From NCBI RefSeq assembly GCF_042453785.1, contig NC_091668.1, positions 12,048,001-12,112,000 of the forward strand: DNA of 64,000 nucleotides, given 5' to 3'. The stretch's first letter is position 1. Each line of letters starts with the position of its first letter. The stretch is from Malus domestica. Its lineage: Eukaryota; Streptophyta; Magnoliopsida; Rosales; Rosaceae. The translations under genes and the position numbers were made by a program. Positions 48,502-59,649 of this stretch are shown here, one piece after another. The notes under the pieces were generated by a model. That model saw only the letters and a list, made by a program, of their open reading frames with translations, was not told where the DNA came from and did no database searches.

Positions 48502-49023
48502 GAGCAAGTCCACCCCTAAAAAAAATGTGTCACATAGCTTGGCAAGTCCTGGTCCAGTGGCGAGCAAACTTGTCGCCGAAAGCAGTCTCGATCCTGGTCC
48601 ACTACATCGGGTAGGAGCGCACATGGTTGGATTCCAAGATGAAATTCCAAAAGTGAAAGTCGTTGGGGTGGCATGGATGGGTGTGTGTATGATCTGGGTT
48701 GTTTGGGTGTCGTTCCTGGAGGTACACGTCTGGTTTCTTATTTTGGGGTGAGAATTGAGTGCGTCAAGGTGATGGATGAAGGGTGTTATTAGGGTTTCTT
48801 ATTTTGGTGGTGAACGCCCCCACAGTCAACACCGTCGCGGCCACTAAGCACGGGATTGCTCACGTCAGATGGCCAGACATGTGGGTCTGTCGATTCTGGG
48901 CCGGTCTCTTGCCTGGCTTGGGCTGGGTGCCAGCCTATTAGGTTGGGGGTGGAGTGATTTGGCTGGAGGCCGGCCTGTTTTAGGTGCTGGGTGCCGAGCA
49001 ATCCACTACTAGTGGACTTGCTC
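48502..49023. mobile_element. PIF/Harbinger-like element with GAGCAAGTCCAC ends, copy 1
   Basis: The 522-bp element has ends GAGCAAGTCCACC and the complement GAGCAAGTCCACTAG. TAA is present on both sides (48499-48501, 49024-49026). The interior shares GGCTGGGTGCC-type phrases with the longer copy at 54431-55362. Confidence 0.8.
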
Positions 49024-49227
49024 TAAAGGGGATCAAAATTTTCATTTTCTTGAAATTCGAATTTAGGCAAAATTTCCTTTATTAACTTGCTTGTAACAGA
49101 GAAGTTATGAATAAAAATAATACCTTTGGTACTCATTTTTATTTCTTATGTGTTAGTGAACGTATGATTTGTCAGCAGGAGATTAATGCCCCTACCTACC
49201 TATTCTAAACATGTCATAGTAACTTGT

Positions 49228-49694
49228 AGGGGTGGGCGTGGTGGGCCAAAACTGACACCAAATCAACCTAGTCGGTTGGGCCAAAATTGCAAACCGAAAT
49301 CGACCAAGCTAGGTCTAAAATTGATGAGGTTGGTTAACCGACAGTGACGGGTTGGTTTGGGTCCATTCTCTGTTCTCTGTGCTTTGTGAAGATGAAAACA
49401 CATAACAATTTTTTGTCCAAAAGCTACAAAATGTAACATCAATATGAGTGACTACTCAAAGTAAAACACAAATAAAGCAGCCCAAAGAGAGCACCAAAGC
49501 AGCAACTGATGCCTTCTCCAAATGGTCCACCTGTTCTTCTCTAAAAGGACTCTTAAGGTTGGTGATATTCAGCTTAACCACCGAAAATTTAAAAAAAAAA
49601 AAAAGTAAAAAAAAAAAAAAAAAAAAAACCAAACCAAAGTCATCCGCGCGGTTCTGGCGTTTTACTCGGTTTTTTTCTTTAAATGCCCAGCCCT
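49228..49694. mobile_element. AGGGGTGGGC-ended element, member 3, perfect 10-bp duplication
   Basis: The 467-bp element starts AGGGGTGGGCGTGG and ends GCCCAGCCCT. It is flanked by a perfect direct repeat AGTAACTTGT (49218-49227 and 49695-49704). The interior has GGTTGGTTTGGG-type repeats, poly(A) runs at 49590-49630 and no gene. This copy defines the family's target duplication length. Confidence 0.88.
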
Positions 49695-49704
49695 AGTAAC
49701 TTGT

Positions 49705-51275
49705 GAAGAAGGAAAAGAAAAGAATCTTATTCTGTAGAACTGGCTGAAAGTTTAGCATAAAGGGTCTTTTCTTGTATCCTTTTCCTCTCATAGCTGCAAA
49801 ACGCTTTGTTAATAGTTTTACCAACGAATAAACGAATGCGTCGTCTACGATGGGAGAGACTGCTGATTCCCATTTCACCCATCTGATCGCCTCTTGGTTT
49901 TCCAGAAAATGAACATTTGCGCTAGGATTAAAGGCCGAATTCTGTAGTTCCTATACAGAATTATGCAAGGATGACTCGGAAGCTAATGGTTATGGATACT
50001 ACCAGCCTTTATGGACACTGGAAACCAATGTGTTACATTCTCTACTACGAAGAACGAAAAGTTTAAAGCAAAATTTAATACTTTGTGGTAACTTTCCAAC
50101 CTGCAAATTTCTTTCACAAGCAGAAAACTGCCATTATCAGAAGGGATTCTATGTAATCTATATCCTCCGAAACTGGAGGAATTACATGTTGAATCATGAT
50201 GAATTGAAAATGAAAGACGTGTGGAGCGTGCATATATGCAATCAATCCTGTATCATCTCTGCTGTATGGCGGTATAAACATCTGCACGCGAGAATAAAGC
50301 ATTCAAAAGGAAGATCTTGTTCTCATTACATGTGTGAGTTCACTCTTGTTAATTTTTAAACACAAAAACAAACCCCAAAAAACTGCACAGAGTGACTAAT
50401 TCAGATACATATTGTCTCAATAAAACTGCACATATATCCCTAAACAATGTAAAGCATTACAAGAAGTATGATAAATATGAGTTGGCAGGATACTGATTGA
50501 ATAAACCAACCTGAACAACTATAGGGGAAGCATGCTTGGCAAAGTCCTGCTGAATATACTCCGTCACGTCAGGATTTGTTCCTTAAAATGGTGGTCAAGT
50601 ATGTAGGATGTTGGGCCCAATGCCCCCCATCCAATCTTCACAAGTATATGAAAGCATTCCGCTTCCATGAAAGGAATAATCAGATCTGATCGCAGTTTAA
50701 GGAGCAGGATCATCAATCCGAAGACTGAAGGCCACCTGTCAACTGCTTGATCCTGTAAGAGTTTTGCAAGGAACAATCAGTGACCATTTAACTCTCAAAA
50801 TATGAATCCAATAGTTTGAAGCCCTAAGTTGACAAGGACTAGACTAGACCAAAAACTATCTTATCCATCCCAACATAAGCTATCAAGTTCAAACATAACA
50901 CACCCAACTAGACAAACGTCTTCGGATGTTAGTAGTCTAGTAGTTTGAGCTTTCCATTGACCAGAATTACCAAACAGTCATTAATACACAAATACCAACA
51001 ACAACAAAAATCACTCAAATTGTAATGGAACATTTGTGGAAACACATACCTTCCTTAAAAGCATATAAAGGGTTCCCCTTTGCCACAAGCAGAAAACTGC
51101 CAATCAGAATGGATTCTATGGACTTTAATCCAAGTATTTTGACTTGCATGCCAAAATGACAATGTTCGAACATGCTCTACGTGTGGTCTGAATTTACTGA
51201 CAAGGACAACTCACTTCCCCTTCTCAGCCACTTCTGGTAAACACCAAATGCCATGTCAGGCTCCTCAATTTTGCA
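49705..51275. other. Spacer and possible 3' region of the PPR gene
   Basis: No supported gene. A phrase around AAAACTGCCATTATCAG at 50125 recurs at 51095 as AAAACTGCCAATCAG, so part of this stretch may be an old local duplication. A frame at 50564-50776 (minus) is unrecognised. Confidence 0.3.
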
Positions 51276-52921
51276 TTACTTCTTGAAAAGTATCTGATAT
51301 GGAACATGATCAATGGGTAAACCAGATTCCCGCATCTTTGTAAAAAGCTCTTCTGCCTCCTTCATGTTTCCTCTCATGCAGTGCCCTCTGATTAGTGCAG
51401 CATAGGTAAATATATCTGGATCAAATCCTATTCTCAGCATTTCATCATACAACCGGAATGCAAAATAAATGTGCCCTAACTTACAAGCAGCACCTATCAA
51501 CAAATTATAAGTGACCACATCAGGACAAAGACCAGACATAAGCATTTCCTTTTTGAGAACAAGAGCACGATCAATGTTTCCTCCTTTTACTTGTGCGTGG
51601 ATCAACGCATTGTAAGTATACACATTTGGTTGAACACCAGAAGCGAACATATGATCCTTGACTGAGAGTGCAGTACTAAGATTCCCATATCTTCCATAAC
51701 AATCGATAATACAATTCCATGGTAGAGGCTCAGGCACCATTGACTTCTCTAGCATACAAAGAAGAAACTTGTTAGCTCTGAAAACATCTCCTTTAATACA
51801 CAGGCCCTGAATGATTATTTTGTATGAAATTTGATCTGGAGTAACTCCCATTTTTGACATACTTTCATGGACGTAGCAAGCCTCCTCTAATTTTCCTTCT
51901 TTGCAAAGACCACTTATAAGTGTATTAAAAGTAATAACATTAGGAAGTAATCCTCTTTTGATCATTTCACAAAGGGAACCGTAAGCAAGGTTCATGTCTC
52001 GACTCAAACAAAATCCATGGATGAGAACATTATAAGCAACGACATCTATTTGGGTATTCATTTGGACCATTTCATCCCAAATATGAAGTGCCTGAACTGT
52101 ATTCCCGTTTTTAAGATAACCATCCATAAGTATAGTTGAAATGATTAGATCTGATGCTGTCTTGTCATTATCAACATCCAATATCTTGTTAAGAAGCTTC
52201 TTTGCATTCTCCATAAGACCTTTCTTGCACAATGCATGTACAAGTATGTTGCAAGTGACTCTATTCGGACTAATACCACTGTTACTCATCGTGGAGAAAA
52301 GATAGAGAGCTTTGTCCACATCATCAAGAAGGCAATAACCCTTAATAAACGTGTTGTATGTGGCGCAGTTGGGAGAAGGGCCAATTTCTAACATCTCTCT
52401 AAGAAGCCAATCTGCCTTCTCCAAGTCACCAGTTTTACATAGTCCGTTTAGAAGATAATTGTGCGTCAAAACATCAGGAACAAAGCCTTTCTTTATCATT
52501 TTTCTCCGAAGCCAAAAAGCTGTTCCCAACTTACCATCCATGCATAAAACCCTTATGATGCCCATGTGATCCATGTAGTTAACTTTCGAAGTGCAACTTA
52601 TAAAGCCTATCTCTGTCATTGATATGCTTTCCCTGCAATTTTTCATATAATCAACAAAAGCATGTAATGAAATATTAACTACGAAATATGTATCAATCCT
52701 TGAGCACTAGTCCCAATCTATCAAACAAGATTGCGAATTTGATCCTAAAAATTACAAAGACCGAAAACTGACCTCATTGTTTTCAGACGTTCCAAACTGT
52801 CCTTCAACATTGCATCCAACGCATTGAAAACCGCATGTGGATCTTGTTCACCATCGGAATTATTTTTCTTTGAAAACCAATGTTGAGCATTCAAATGGTA
52901 ATTCTCATTCCAATTTATCAT
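51276..52921 (-). CDS. P-class pentatricopeptide repeat protein
   Basis: The main exon is 51276-52632. A short upstream exon, 52773-52921, joins in phase through GAG/GTCAGT and GCAG sites. From the Met at 52921 this gives 501 residues with about eleven 35-residue P-type repeats (for example YNVLIHGFCLSRDMNLAYG, FNTLISGLCKEGKLEEACYV, YNLLIGAACKLGHIYFAFRL). There is no E, DYW or SMR domain. Such proteins bind organelle RNA and guide processing or stabilise transcripts. The layout resembles the Arabidopsis At5g24830 group. Coding-like sequence continues upstream of 52921 but hits a TAG and a frame change near 52965-52990, so the true start is unclear. Confidence 0.88.
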
Positions 52922-52984
52922 GAAATCCTCAAAAGTAGTTGGAAGTAGATCCTTACCCCTACATTTCCCACATTTGAGAGCACC

Positions 52985-53560
52985 ATAAGGTTTCTAGCAA
53001 TAACTAATACCCACTGCAAACTGTTAGTTTTCTTTTTCCTCTTTTCTACCCAGTTTTTTCTCAGCAACCAAACAGAAAATTAAGAGTATAACTAGAAAAT
53101 GACAAGTAATAATATCATATTTCCATTAAGGCTTAGGTTTCTTCTTCCTCTTTTCTGCTCAATTTTCTCGGAAACTAAACAGAAAATTAGAAAATGACAA
53201 GTAATAATATCACATCTCCATTAAAGCTTAGGGTTTTTCTTCCTCTTTTCTACTCAATTTTCTCGGAAACCAAACAGAAAATTAGAAAATGACAAGTAAT
53301 AATACCATATCTCCATTAAAGCTTAGGTTTTTTCCTTCCTCTTTTCTACTCAATTCTCTCAGCATTCAAACAGCAGAGTAAGATTAAGATATGACAACAA
53401 GTTACCTGGCGTTGGCATCAGAGTCAGCTTGGCAGCACAAAATGTTGACAAAAATGCGAGCAATGTTGTGCTTGATGGAGTCGAGGGTTCGATTCAAACA
53501 TCTCAGAAGGGCAATGTGGGACGGCGACGATTCTCCGCACGCGATTACAAGCTGCAAATC
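52985..53560 (-). pseudogene. Possible upstream exons of the PPR gene, frame disturbed
   Basis: A stretch preceded by TTTGCAG reads WVLVIARNLMVLSNVG (near 53015-52965), typical of PPR protein N-termini, but in a different frame from the exon at 52921. Another coding-like block at 53551-53403 (LVIACGESSPSHIALLRCLN) ends in AG/GTAACTT. The phases do not join cleanly. Either the gene has 5' UTR exons with alternative splicing or its N-terminus is frameshifted. Confidence 0.35.
53030..53375. repeat. Tandem repeat, about 93-bp unit, four copies
   Basis: The unit contains TCCTCTTTTCTACTCAATTT, then AACAGAAAATTAGAAAATGA and TCCATTAAAGCTTAGG. It is repeated about four times with small changes, between the possible upstream PPR exons. 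Confidence 0.75.
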
Positions 53561-54430
53561 CCACACCAAACAATCAAATAAACAATCGATACAAAAACAT
53601 ATATATATATACACACACACACATATATATTAGGGATTTTGGACTGACTGCCATTGGAGGCGTTCTGTGAAGAACTTGAAGGATTTTCAGAAAGAAGAAG
53701 AAGACGATATGGGGAGTATTTGTTCTGCTGCTGCTTCTTCTTCTTCTTCCTTGACTCCGTCACTAACGGTTTGAGACTGAGGCTGGCTTTGCCTCGGATT
53801 GGTTTTTCTCCTGTGGGAGGTTAGCTCCCGACGGCGTGAGTTTTCGGAAGCGGATCCAAGTGGCTCATATTCTGTTGAAGATTGAGGAACCCGAATGTAC
53901 AAATTGGGGCGGGTCGGAGGGCCAACCAGACTCGAATAATAAATATGGGTCTCAAATCAGTAAATGGAGTTCAAAAGCTCATATCCCTTTAGATTATACA
54001 TTATTTAGCTTTTTATTCTTTAATGTTTCTATTACTATGTATGCAAGCTAGAACCCCCTATCAGCTTTTTTTTTTTTTTTTTTATTATTATTCAAACTAT
54101 TATAATAATTCAGAGAATGCAGAGTTTCGAACTCAGAACGCATGGGTAAAAACCCAACACCCTATCTCGATTATAATTAAAGATCTTCGGTTCAAATACC
54201 CCTTCCCGATTATAACTTTATAAAAATAAAATTAAATTATTGCTTGAAAAAAATCACCTAAACTTAATTCGGATTTGATCAAGTTGGTAATTTCTCAATC
54301 CACGATTATGAGCAACTTATACTTACTTCGTCTCAATTTAAATTTCGGATTAGGTCTAGGCAAAATTCGGACCAGGTCCGGGAAAATTCAAGTTGACCAT
54401 GCCCAAGTTGAACAGTTTCGGGACATTTAA

Positions 54431-55362
54431 GAGCAAGTCCACCGGAGGCCTAATGTGCCAGCACCCAGTCAAAAAACCAAGCTGGGGTACAGTCAATCCA
54501 CTCCAGCCCAGCAGATTGGCTGGCACCCAGCCTAAGCCAGTCCACAGACCAGGGCAAAATGTGTTGAGCTAGAGACCAGCCTACATGACGTCAAGCTAAC
54601 GTCATGGTCATCAAATCGGTGAGATGAAAACGATCGCCTGAGCGTGCCCATTACCTCCGTCTCTCGGGGCAAGGTGTCAATTTCTTCCACAACCCAAAAA
54701 CGCACAATTTGATACCAACAACAACAACAACAAATCCTAACACCCAGAACCCAAGATTTACATAATTTGTAGGAAAAATCACAAGGAAAAAAAATTAAAA
54801 AGAAAAAAAAGGGACTGGAAGAAGAATATCGAAAAGGAGGGGCGTGAGAGAGAAAGAGAGAGCCTTAGCGAGAATGATTGGCCATGCAGTAGTTTGGAGC
54901 CAAAGGATTCAAGTCGGGACCGAGGACGCGAAGATTCTCAATCTCAAAATGACGACAGCGGAGACGACGGAAGGGGATGAGATTATATTCATATTTGATG
55001 CAAAACGGCGACAATTTGTGCCCGTTTTTTGGGGGAAGAACAAGGATGCCGATATGGTGTGGGATTCCCAATCGATTTTGTGGCCAGAGGAGAAGGAATT
55101 GGGGTTGGATTGGGAGAGGGCTTGGCGGTGGAGGAGAAACCTGAAAAAACCAAACCCTACAAGGAAGCAGGAGGAATAGTTGATTTGATGATCGGATCGA
55201 CAGAAATTAAAAATAATAATATTTTAATAAAATTGACTAGGCTATTTTTTTTAAGGGTGGAGATGCCTTGGCATATTACTGTTCATTGGAGTCTATTATT
55301 GTTCACTGGAATGGATAAATGGGCTGGGTGCTGGCACAAAGTCCTCAGGGGTGGACTTGCTC
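54431..55362. mobile_element. PIF/Harbinger-like element with GAGCAAGTCCAC ends, copy 2
   Basis: The 932-bp element has ends GAGCAAGTCCACC and complement, with TAA on both sides (54428-54430, 55363-55365). Sub-terminal AGCACCCAGT/GGCTGGGTGCTGG blocks match copy 1. The middle (about 54640-55180) is absent from copy 1. It contains a plus frame (54844-55179) with an acidic, Trp-rich product of unknown identity, possibly captured host sequence. Confidence 0.8.
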
Positions 55363-55499
55363 TAAGATACAGCAACACTTGGGCAGCAATGGCCCAATCA
55401 AAGGAAAATCAAATGTGGGAAACAGTCATTAATGCTTATGATAAAAAGACCAAAATAGTTACCTTGCACTCGCCTCTTTATTTTTGTCACTGTAGAGGA

Positions 55500-56240
55500 A
55501 TGCACTGGGACTATTTTTGAGTGCTAATAGCAACTCCCGCACCACACTAGACCAATTTCCGGTGTATACTTTGGAAATGCTTCCTAGATTTATCTCCTTT
55601 CGCTAGGCTGTCTTCCTCCAAAATTTGCGCCTCTAGCAGCCGAGATCTTGTCCTGGTTTTGGTGCTTACTGGCATTTCAAACTTAAGAGGTACAACCGGC
55701 TTGATATATGGCATTCCGAGTAGATTTGTAAACGAGTCGGGTTTATTGGGTTTGAGTCGGGTTTAATCTGACCCGTTAAGTAAACGGGTCACCCGAACTC
55801 AACCCGTTAAGCTAACGGGTCACCTGTTTCACCCGTTAACAATTATTATTATTATTTTTTTTTTTTTTTGCATAGAGTTTATTTTTTGTTGTTAAGACTT
55901 TTACTGAAATTGCTAAAAAAATCCTTAACTAACGGGTGTTAACGGGTTGATCCAAAATGACCCATTATTTAACAGGTTGTTAACGGGTTCACCCGTTAGC
56001 AACCCAATCCGTTAAGCATCCACTCAAATACTCATATTAACGGGCGGGTCGAATCGGGTCCAAAATGCCAGATCTAATTCCGAGGATGTTTCGTTTATCT
56101 TTGGGAAGCGATCGTAGTTATGGAAGCTAATAGGCCACATACTCGCCTTCAAGATCATAATTCTGCGCCTAAAAAGGTAACGAAAACATCTTAGGTACCA
56201 TAAGTTTTTTAAGCTCTTGCAGAGCTCCAAACGTAGTTCA
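55500..56240 (-). pseudogene. Unrecognised coding-like remnant split by a small hAT-like insertion
   Basis: On the minus strand a frame with coding character (LGMPYIKPVVPLKFEMPV ... RTRSRLLEAQILEEDSLAK) ends near 55520. It is cut at its N-terminal side by the 356-bp element 55721-56076. I do not recognise the protein. Confidence 0.3.
55721..56076. mobile_element. Small hAT-like element with ACCCGTTAA repeats
   Basis: The ends are TAGATTTG and the complement TAGATCTG. A perfect 8-bp duplication ATTCCGAG flanks it (55713-55720 and 56077-56084). The interior is built of ACCCGTTAA/GGGTTTAATCTG phrases. A similar GGGTCGTGTC-type sequence starts at 62513. Confidence 0.7.
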
Positions 56241-56356
56241 ACTAAATTTTGTGAAGCAATCTGCACTGCGCATTTGCCGTTCAGAGTCGGGTTTTATTGT
56301 AAGAAGATGACATGAACCAATGACGAAAATTTGGTTAGTGGTCTTTACATGAAAAT

Positions 56357-56727
56357 GCATTTTAGCTAAAATGATCTCTGAGATTGGCATAACTTCTCAC
56401 ATTGGTCCATGTATTTTGAAATCGATAGAAGTGATCCCTAAAGTTAGTCACCATCAATCATTTTGTTCCTTGTGTAAAAATCTATGTTAAATAAGAACCA
56501 AAATGATTTGACAAAAATTGAGTATATTTTGTCATTTCCTCTTATTTAAAGTACATTTTTCACAGAATGATAAAATGATTGCTGACGAACAAACTCAAAG
56601 ACCAGTTATATTGATTTTAATTCTCAAGCACCAAGAGACCAGTTATATTGATTTTAATTCTTAATCACTAAAGTAAACTAAAGTAAGGAGTTATGTCAAA
56701 GTCAGGAACCATTTTTATCTAAAAAGC
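56357..56727. mobile_element. Foldback MITE, family A, copy 2
   Basis: The ends are GCATTTTAGCTAAAATG and the complement GCTTTTTAGATAAAAATG. ACATGAAA- and ACATGAAC-type flanks suggest a 9-bp duplication. It is homologous to 57644-58010 and 25412-25780. Confidence 0.7.
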
Positions 56728-57054
56728 CACATGAACATTACACTGAATTATTGAATGTACACTTCCAAGTATTATAGTACTAGCCTGAACTTAATTAGTT
56801 TGCATATTAGCAGTTATGTTTAAGAGAATTCTTTGTTACTAGCTTATAGAATCCTCCGTGACATCCTAAAAAATCCATATCCTCCACTTAGTAGCACAGC
56901 TTCTCCAACTTTCAAAGAGGCTCGGATGGTATAGGAATTAAAATCCTAAACTGTGACTTATAGCTAAAGAAGATAGTCGAGATGAAGGCATTCTTATACT
57001 TTACAAAGAAACATACAAACATGGAATTGAATAAAAAGATGAATGTGTAATCAC

Positions 57055-57176
57055 CAGCTACATAGTTCCAATTCCCATGATTGGAACAAGGGTCGTAATC
57101 CAAAAGGGATGTCTCAAACCATTCAGGTCCCACGCCAGTCAATGCCCATGTCACGAGCGAGAAAGGAACATACAAT
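57055..57176 (-). pseudogene. Single-exon remnant of DASH-type cryptochrome (CRY3)
   Basis: Between an acceptor (CTACAG before 57176) and a donor (GCTG/GTGATT at 57055), the exon encodes [15 protein letters not shown]. After a small deletion that shifts the frame it continues [20 protein letters not shown] and ends near WNYVAG. These are hallmark residues of the FAD-binding domain of CRY-DASH, flavoproteins that repair pyrimidine dimers in single-stranded DNA. The next expected exon (GNDPREDRYFS) and the earlier exons are not found nearby. It is an isolated, broken fragment. Confidence 0.8.
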
Positions 57177-57643
57177 CTGTAGAATAGTAGATCAAGTGTT
57201 AGCTATCCTCATATTACCTGCCAAACAACAACATTTTTCAATATTCTGTATTTACAAAATTTTGTCAAAATTAGATCATACAACACATAAATATCTTAGA
57301 AATTTGGAGGTACACAAAATTATATTGTCATATTGAAAGCATCCAAAAAAAATGAAGCCTCAATGTAGCGCACAAGCCAAAATTTCTAAAACGTGGAGAG
57401 ATTTTTTAGTGAGACATTCACACATAATGACACGTGATGTTACTAATCAACGTGTTAGTATATCGAGGACAATATTATTTCATGGACTTAGACTAGTTAT
57501 TTGTAAATAGATATACTTCGTATAACATAAGTGGATTGGTAACAACTAATGACACAAGTCCCCTAAGATTTTGAAATTATATCAATTTGCATCTTTTGTA
57601 CATTTGAAAGTCCAGTTAGCTCTTAAAATGATGAGTTTTTAGG

Positions 57644-58010
57644 GGCTTTTAGCCAAAATGGTCTATGAGATTAGTATAACTCCTCACTTTGGTCCTTGAG
57701 ACTTAAAATCGATAGAAGTGGTGCCTGCGTTTGAACAACGTCAATCATTTTGGTCATTTAGTAAAAAAATCTCAGTTAAATAAGACCAAAATGACAAAAT
57801 TACCCTCAAATTTTGTCAAATCATTTTGGTCCATTATTTATTATATTAAAGGTATTTTTGTCATTTTGGTCCTTATTTAACTGAGAATTTTATGAAAGGA
57901 CCAGAATGATTGATGGTGGACAAACTCAGAGACCATTTTTATCGATTTTAAATCTTATGGACCAAAGTGAGGTGTTATGCCAATCTCGTAGACCATTTTG
58001 GTTAAAATGC
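57644..58010. mobile_element. Foldback MITE, family A, copy 3
   Basis: The 367-bp element has ends GCTTTTAGCCAAAATGG and the complement GCATTTTAACCAAAATGG, flanked by TTTTTAGG (57636-57643 and 58012-58019). The duplication of about 9 bp suggests Mutator-type transposition. Confidence 0.8.
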
Positions 58011-58275
58011 ATTTTTAGGCTATGTGGTGTAAATGTGACTTAAATGTCAACTTAGTTACAGATTTCATGCTCACGATGTCATCAATTTAATGAAGATCCA
58101 AATAATTCAATAGAAAAAAAGTGTAAATTGACACAATTTCAAAACTTTAGAGGATAGTGTGAGAAAATTGAAACCTTGTGATGCATTTTGAAAACCAACC
58201 CAAATATGAAGGGTCCAAAGATAATTAAAGCAAAAAAAAAAAAAGGAAATAACACTACCTTTAAAAACTATTCAC

Positions 58276-58409
58276 ACTCTCTTTGCAAGTGGCCCTTTAT
58301 CACAGTGGTGAAAATGTGTTGTGTCATTGCAGAACAGTATAGGTTCAAATCTCGTTGGTAGTTAATCTAACATCTAACTTAATCGCTCGACTCAAAAAAA
58401 AAAAAAAAC
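58276..58409 (+). mobile_element. tRNA-derived SINE with target duplication
   Basis: The body has an A-box-like AGTGGTGAAAATG region, a B-box GGTTCAAATCTCG, a TTGGTAGTTAATCTAACATC segment and a poly(A) tail. It is flanked by AAAACTATTCAC at 58264-58275 and 58410-58421. The body matches the minus-strand SINE at 24264-24389. Confidence 0.85.
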
Positions 58410-58508
58410 AAAACTATTCACTCTCACTAGAAAAATATTCCTAACGAACATGGTTGTTGTAGAAATTTTTGTGCATGGTTGTATAATAGAACTATTGTTT
58501 TTTTTTTT

Positions 58509-59648
58509 TGGGGTAAATTAACATTTCAATCTTACACATTAGTTATTATTTTATTTCAATTTCATACAACCGTAAAAAAATCAGTTAAATTAACTGTTAA
58601 ATGATGATGTGATAGTGGTGGGTTCTACAATTTTGCGGACGAGGTTGCCAGCTTGTGCCACGTGGCAAAACAAATAAAATATCTTTAAAAAAAATTGTAT
58701 AATAAAAAAAAAGAAAAAAGAAAAAAAGCTAAACCCTCCCCAGTCCAGCGCCATTCATCCTTTCCCCTCCCCTTTGGGTTTTTATTCAACCAGTTTTCTT
58801 TTCCAATTCGCCAGTCCCACGCCGTTCTTCCTCTCCTTCTTCATTTTTTGCCTATCTAGTTTCCTTTTCCAATTCTTCCCAGAGATTAAATCCACAAAAT
58901 GCTAACAAAAATGGCAGCCATCACCACCTCAATCCAAGAAACCCAAACCCACAACAGAATCAATCCGTCGGTGACGTTCTGGCAAAGGCTAGAGACCTCG
59001 GCGAGGGTCATGAGGGAGAGTGGCAAATGCGAAGGTGACACAGAGACAGGTGAGGAAGACGAAGAGTGTGGCGAGCTGGTTGCTGGAGAAGAGGATATCG
59101 CTGAGGAAGAAGATGAGGTAGTGTAGAAAACCGGTGACGAAGTAGGCGACGTTGTAATCGAGTACAAAGTTCCGAAATTAGGTGTTGCAAACGGCGAATA
59201 CAGTCAGGGTTGGAAAGAATGGCGAAGTGGAGAGGATGACGGCGGGGGTGCCGTGGGCGTGGAGAACCGGGGGGGGGGGGGGCGGTGTGGGACTGGGTAG
59301 GATTTAGGGTTTTCCTTTTTCTTCTTTCTATTTTTTAAGTTTTTTATTATAAAAACCAAAGGTGAGAGGATGAACGGCCTAGGGGTGGGAAGGGTTTGGT
59401 TTTTCCATTTTTTTTTAACAAAAATATTGATATTTTATTAATTAAATATTTTGTATTAGTTGTTTTGCCACGTGGCACAAGCTGGCAGCCACATCAGCAA
59501 AATTGTAGAATTCATTATTATCATATCATCACTTAATGGTTAATTTAATAGATTTTTTAACAGTTGTATGAAATTGAAATAAAATAATAACTAATGTATG
59601 AAATTGAAATGTTTTAAAGATATTGTATGAGGTTGTAATTGTCCCCAA
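58509..59648. mobile_element. Long foldback element carrying a gene-like GC-rich core
   Basis: Arms of about 180 bp are inverted copies: the left arm has TTAGTTATTATTTTATTTCA and GCTTGTGCCACGTGGCAAAA, the right arm their complements. The core (about 58740-59390) is different in composition. On the minus strand it has an open stretch around 59165-58980 encoding a hydrophobic segment (FVTGFLHYLIFFLSDILF, then LATLFVFLTCLCVTFAFAT), like part of a membrane protein. This is the architecture of a Pack-MULE. The source gene is not recognised. A G14 run lies at 59269. Confidence 0.6.
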
Positions 59649-59649
59649 A

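Noticed and set aside
50564..50776. 70-codon minus frame downstream of the PPR gene
   Set aside because: It looks slightly coding-like, but no family was recognised and no splice partner was found. Possibly UTR or an old remnant.
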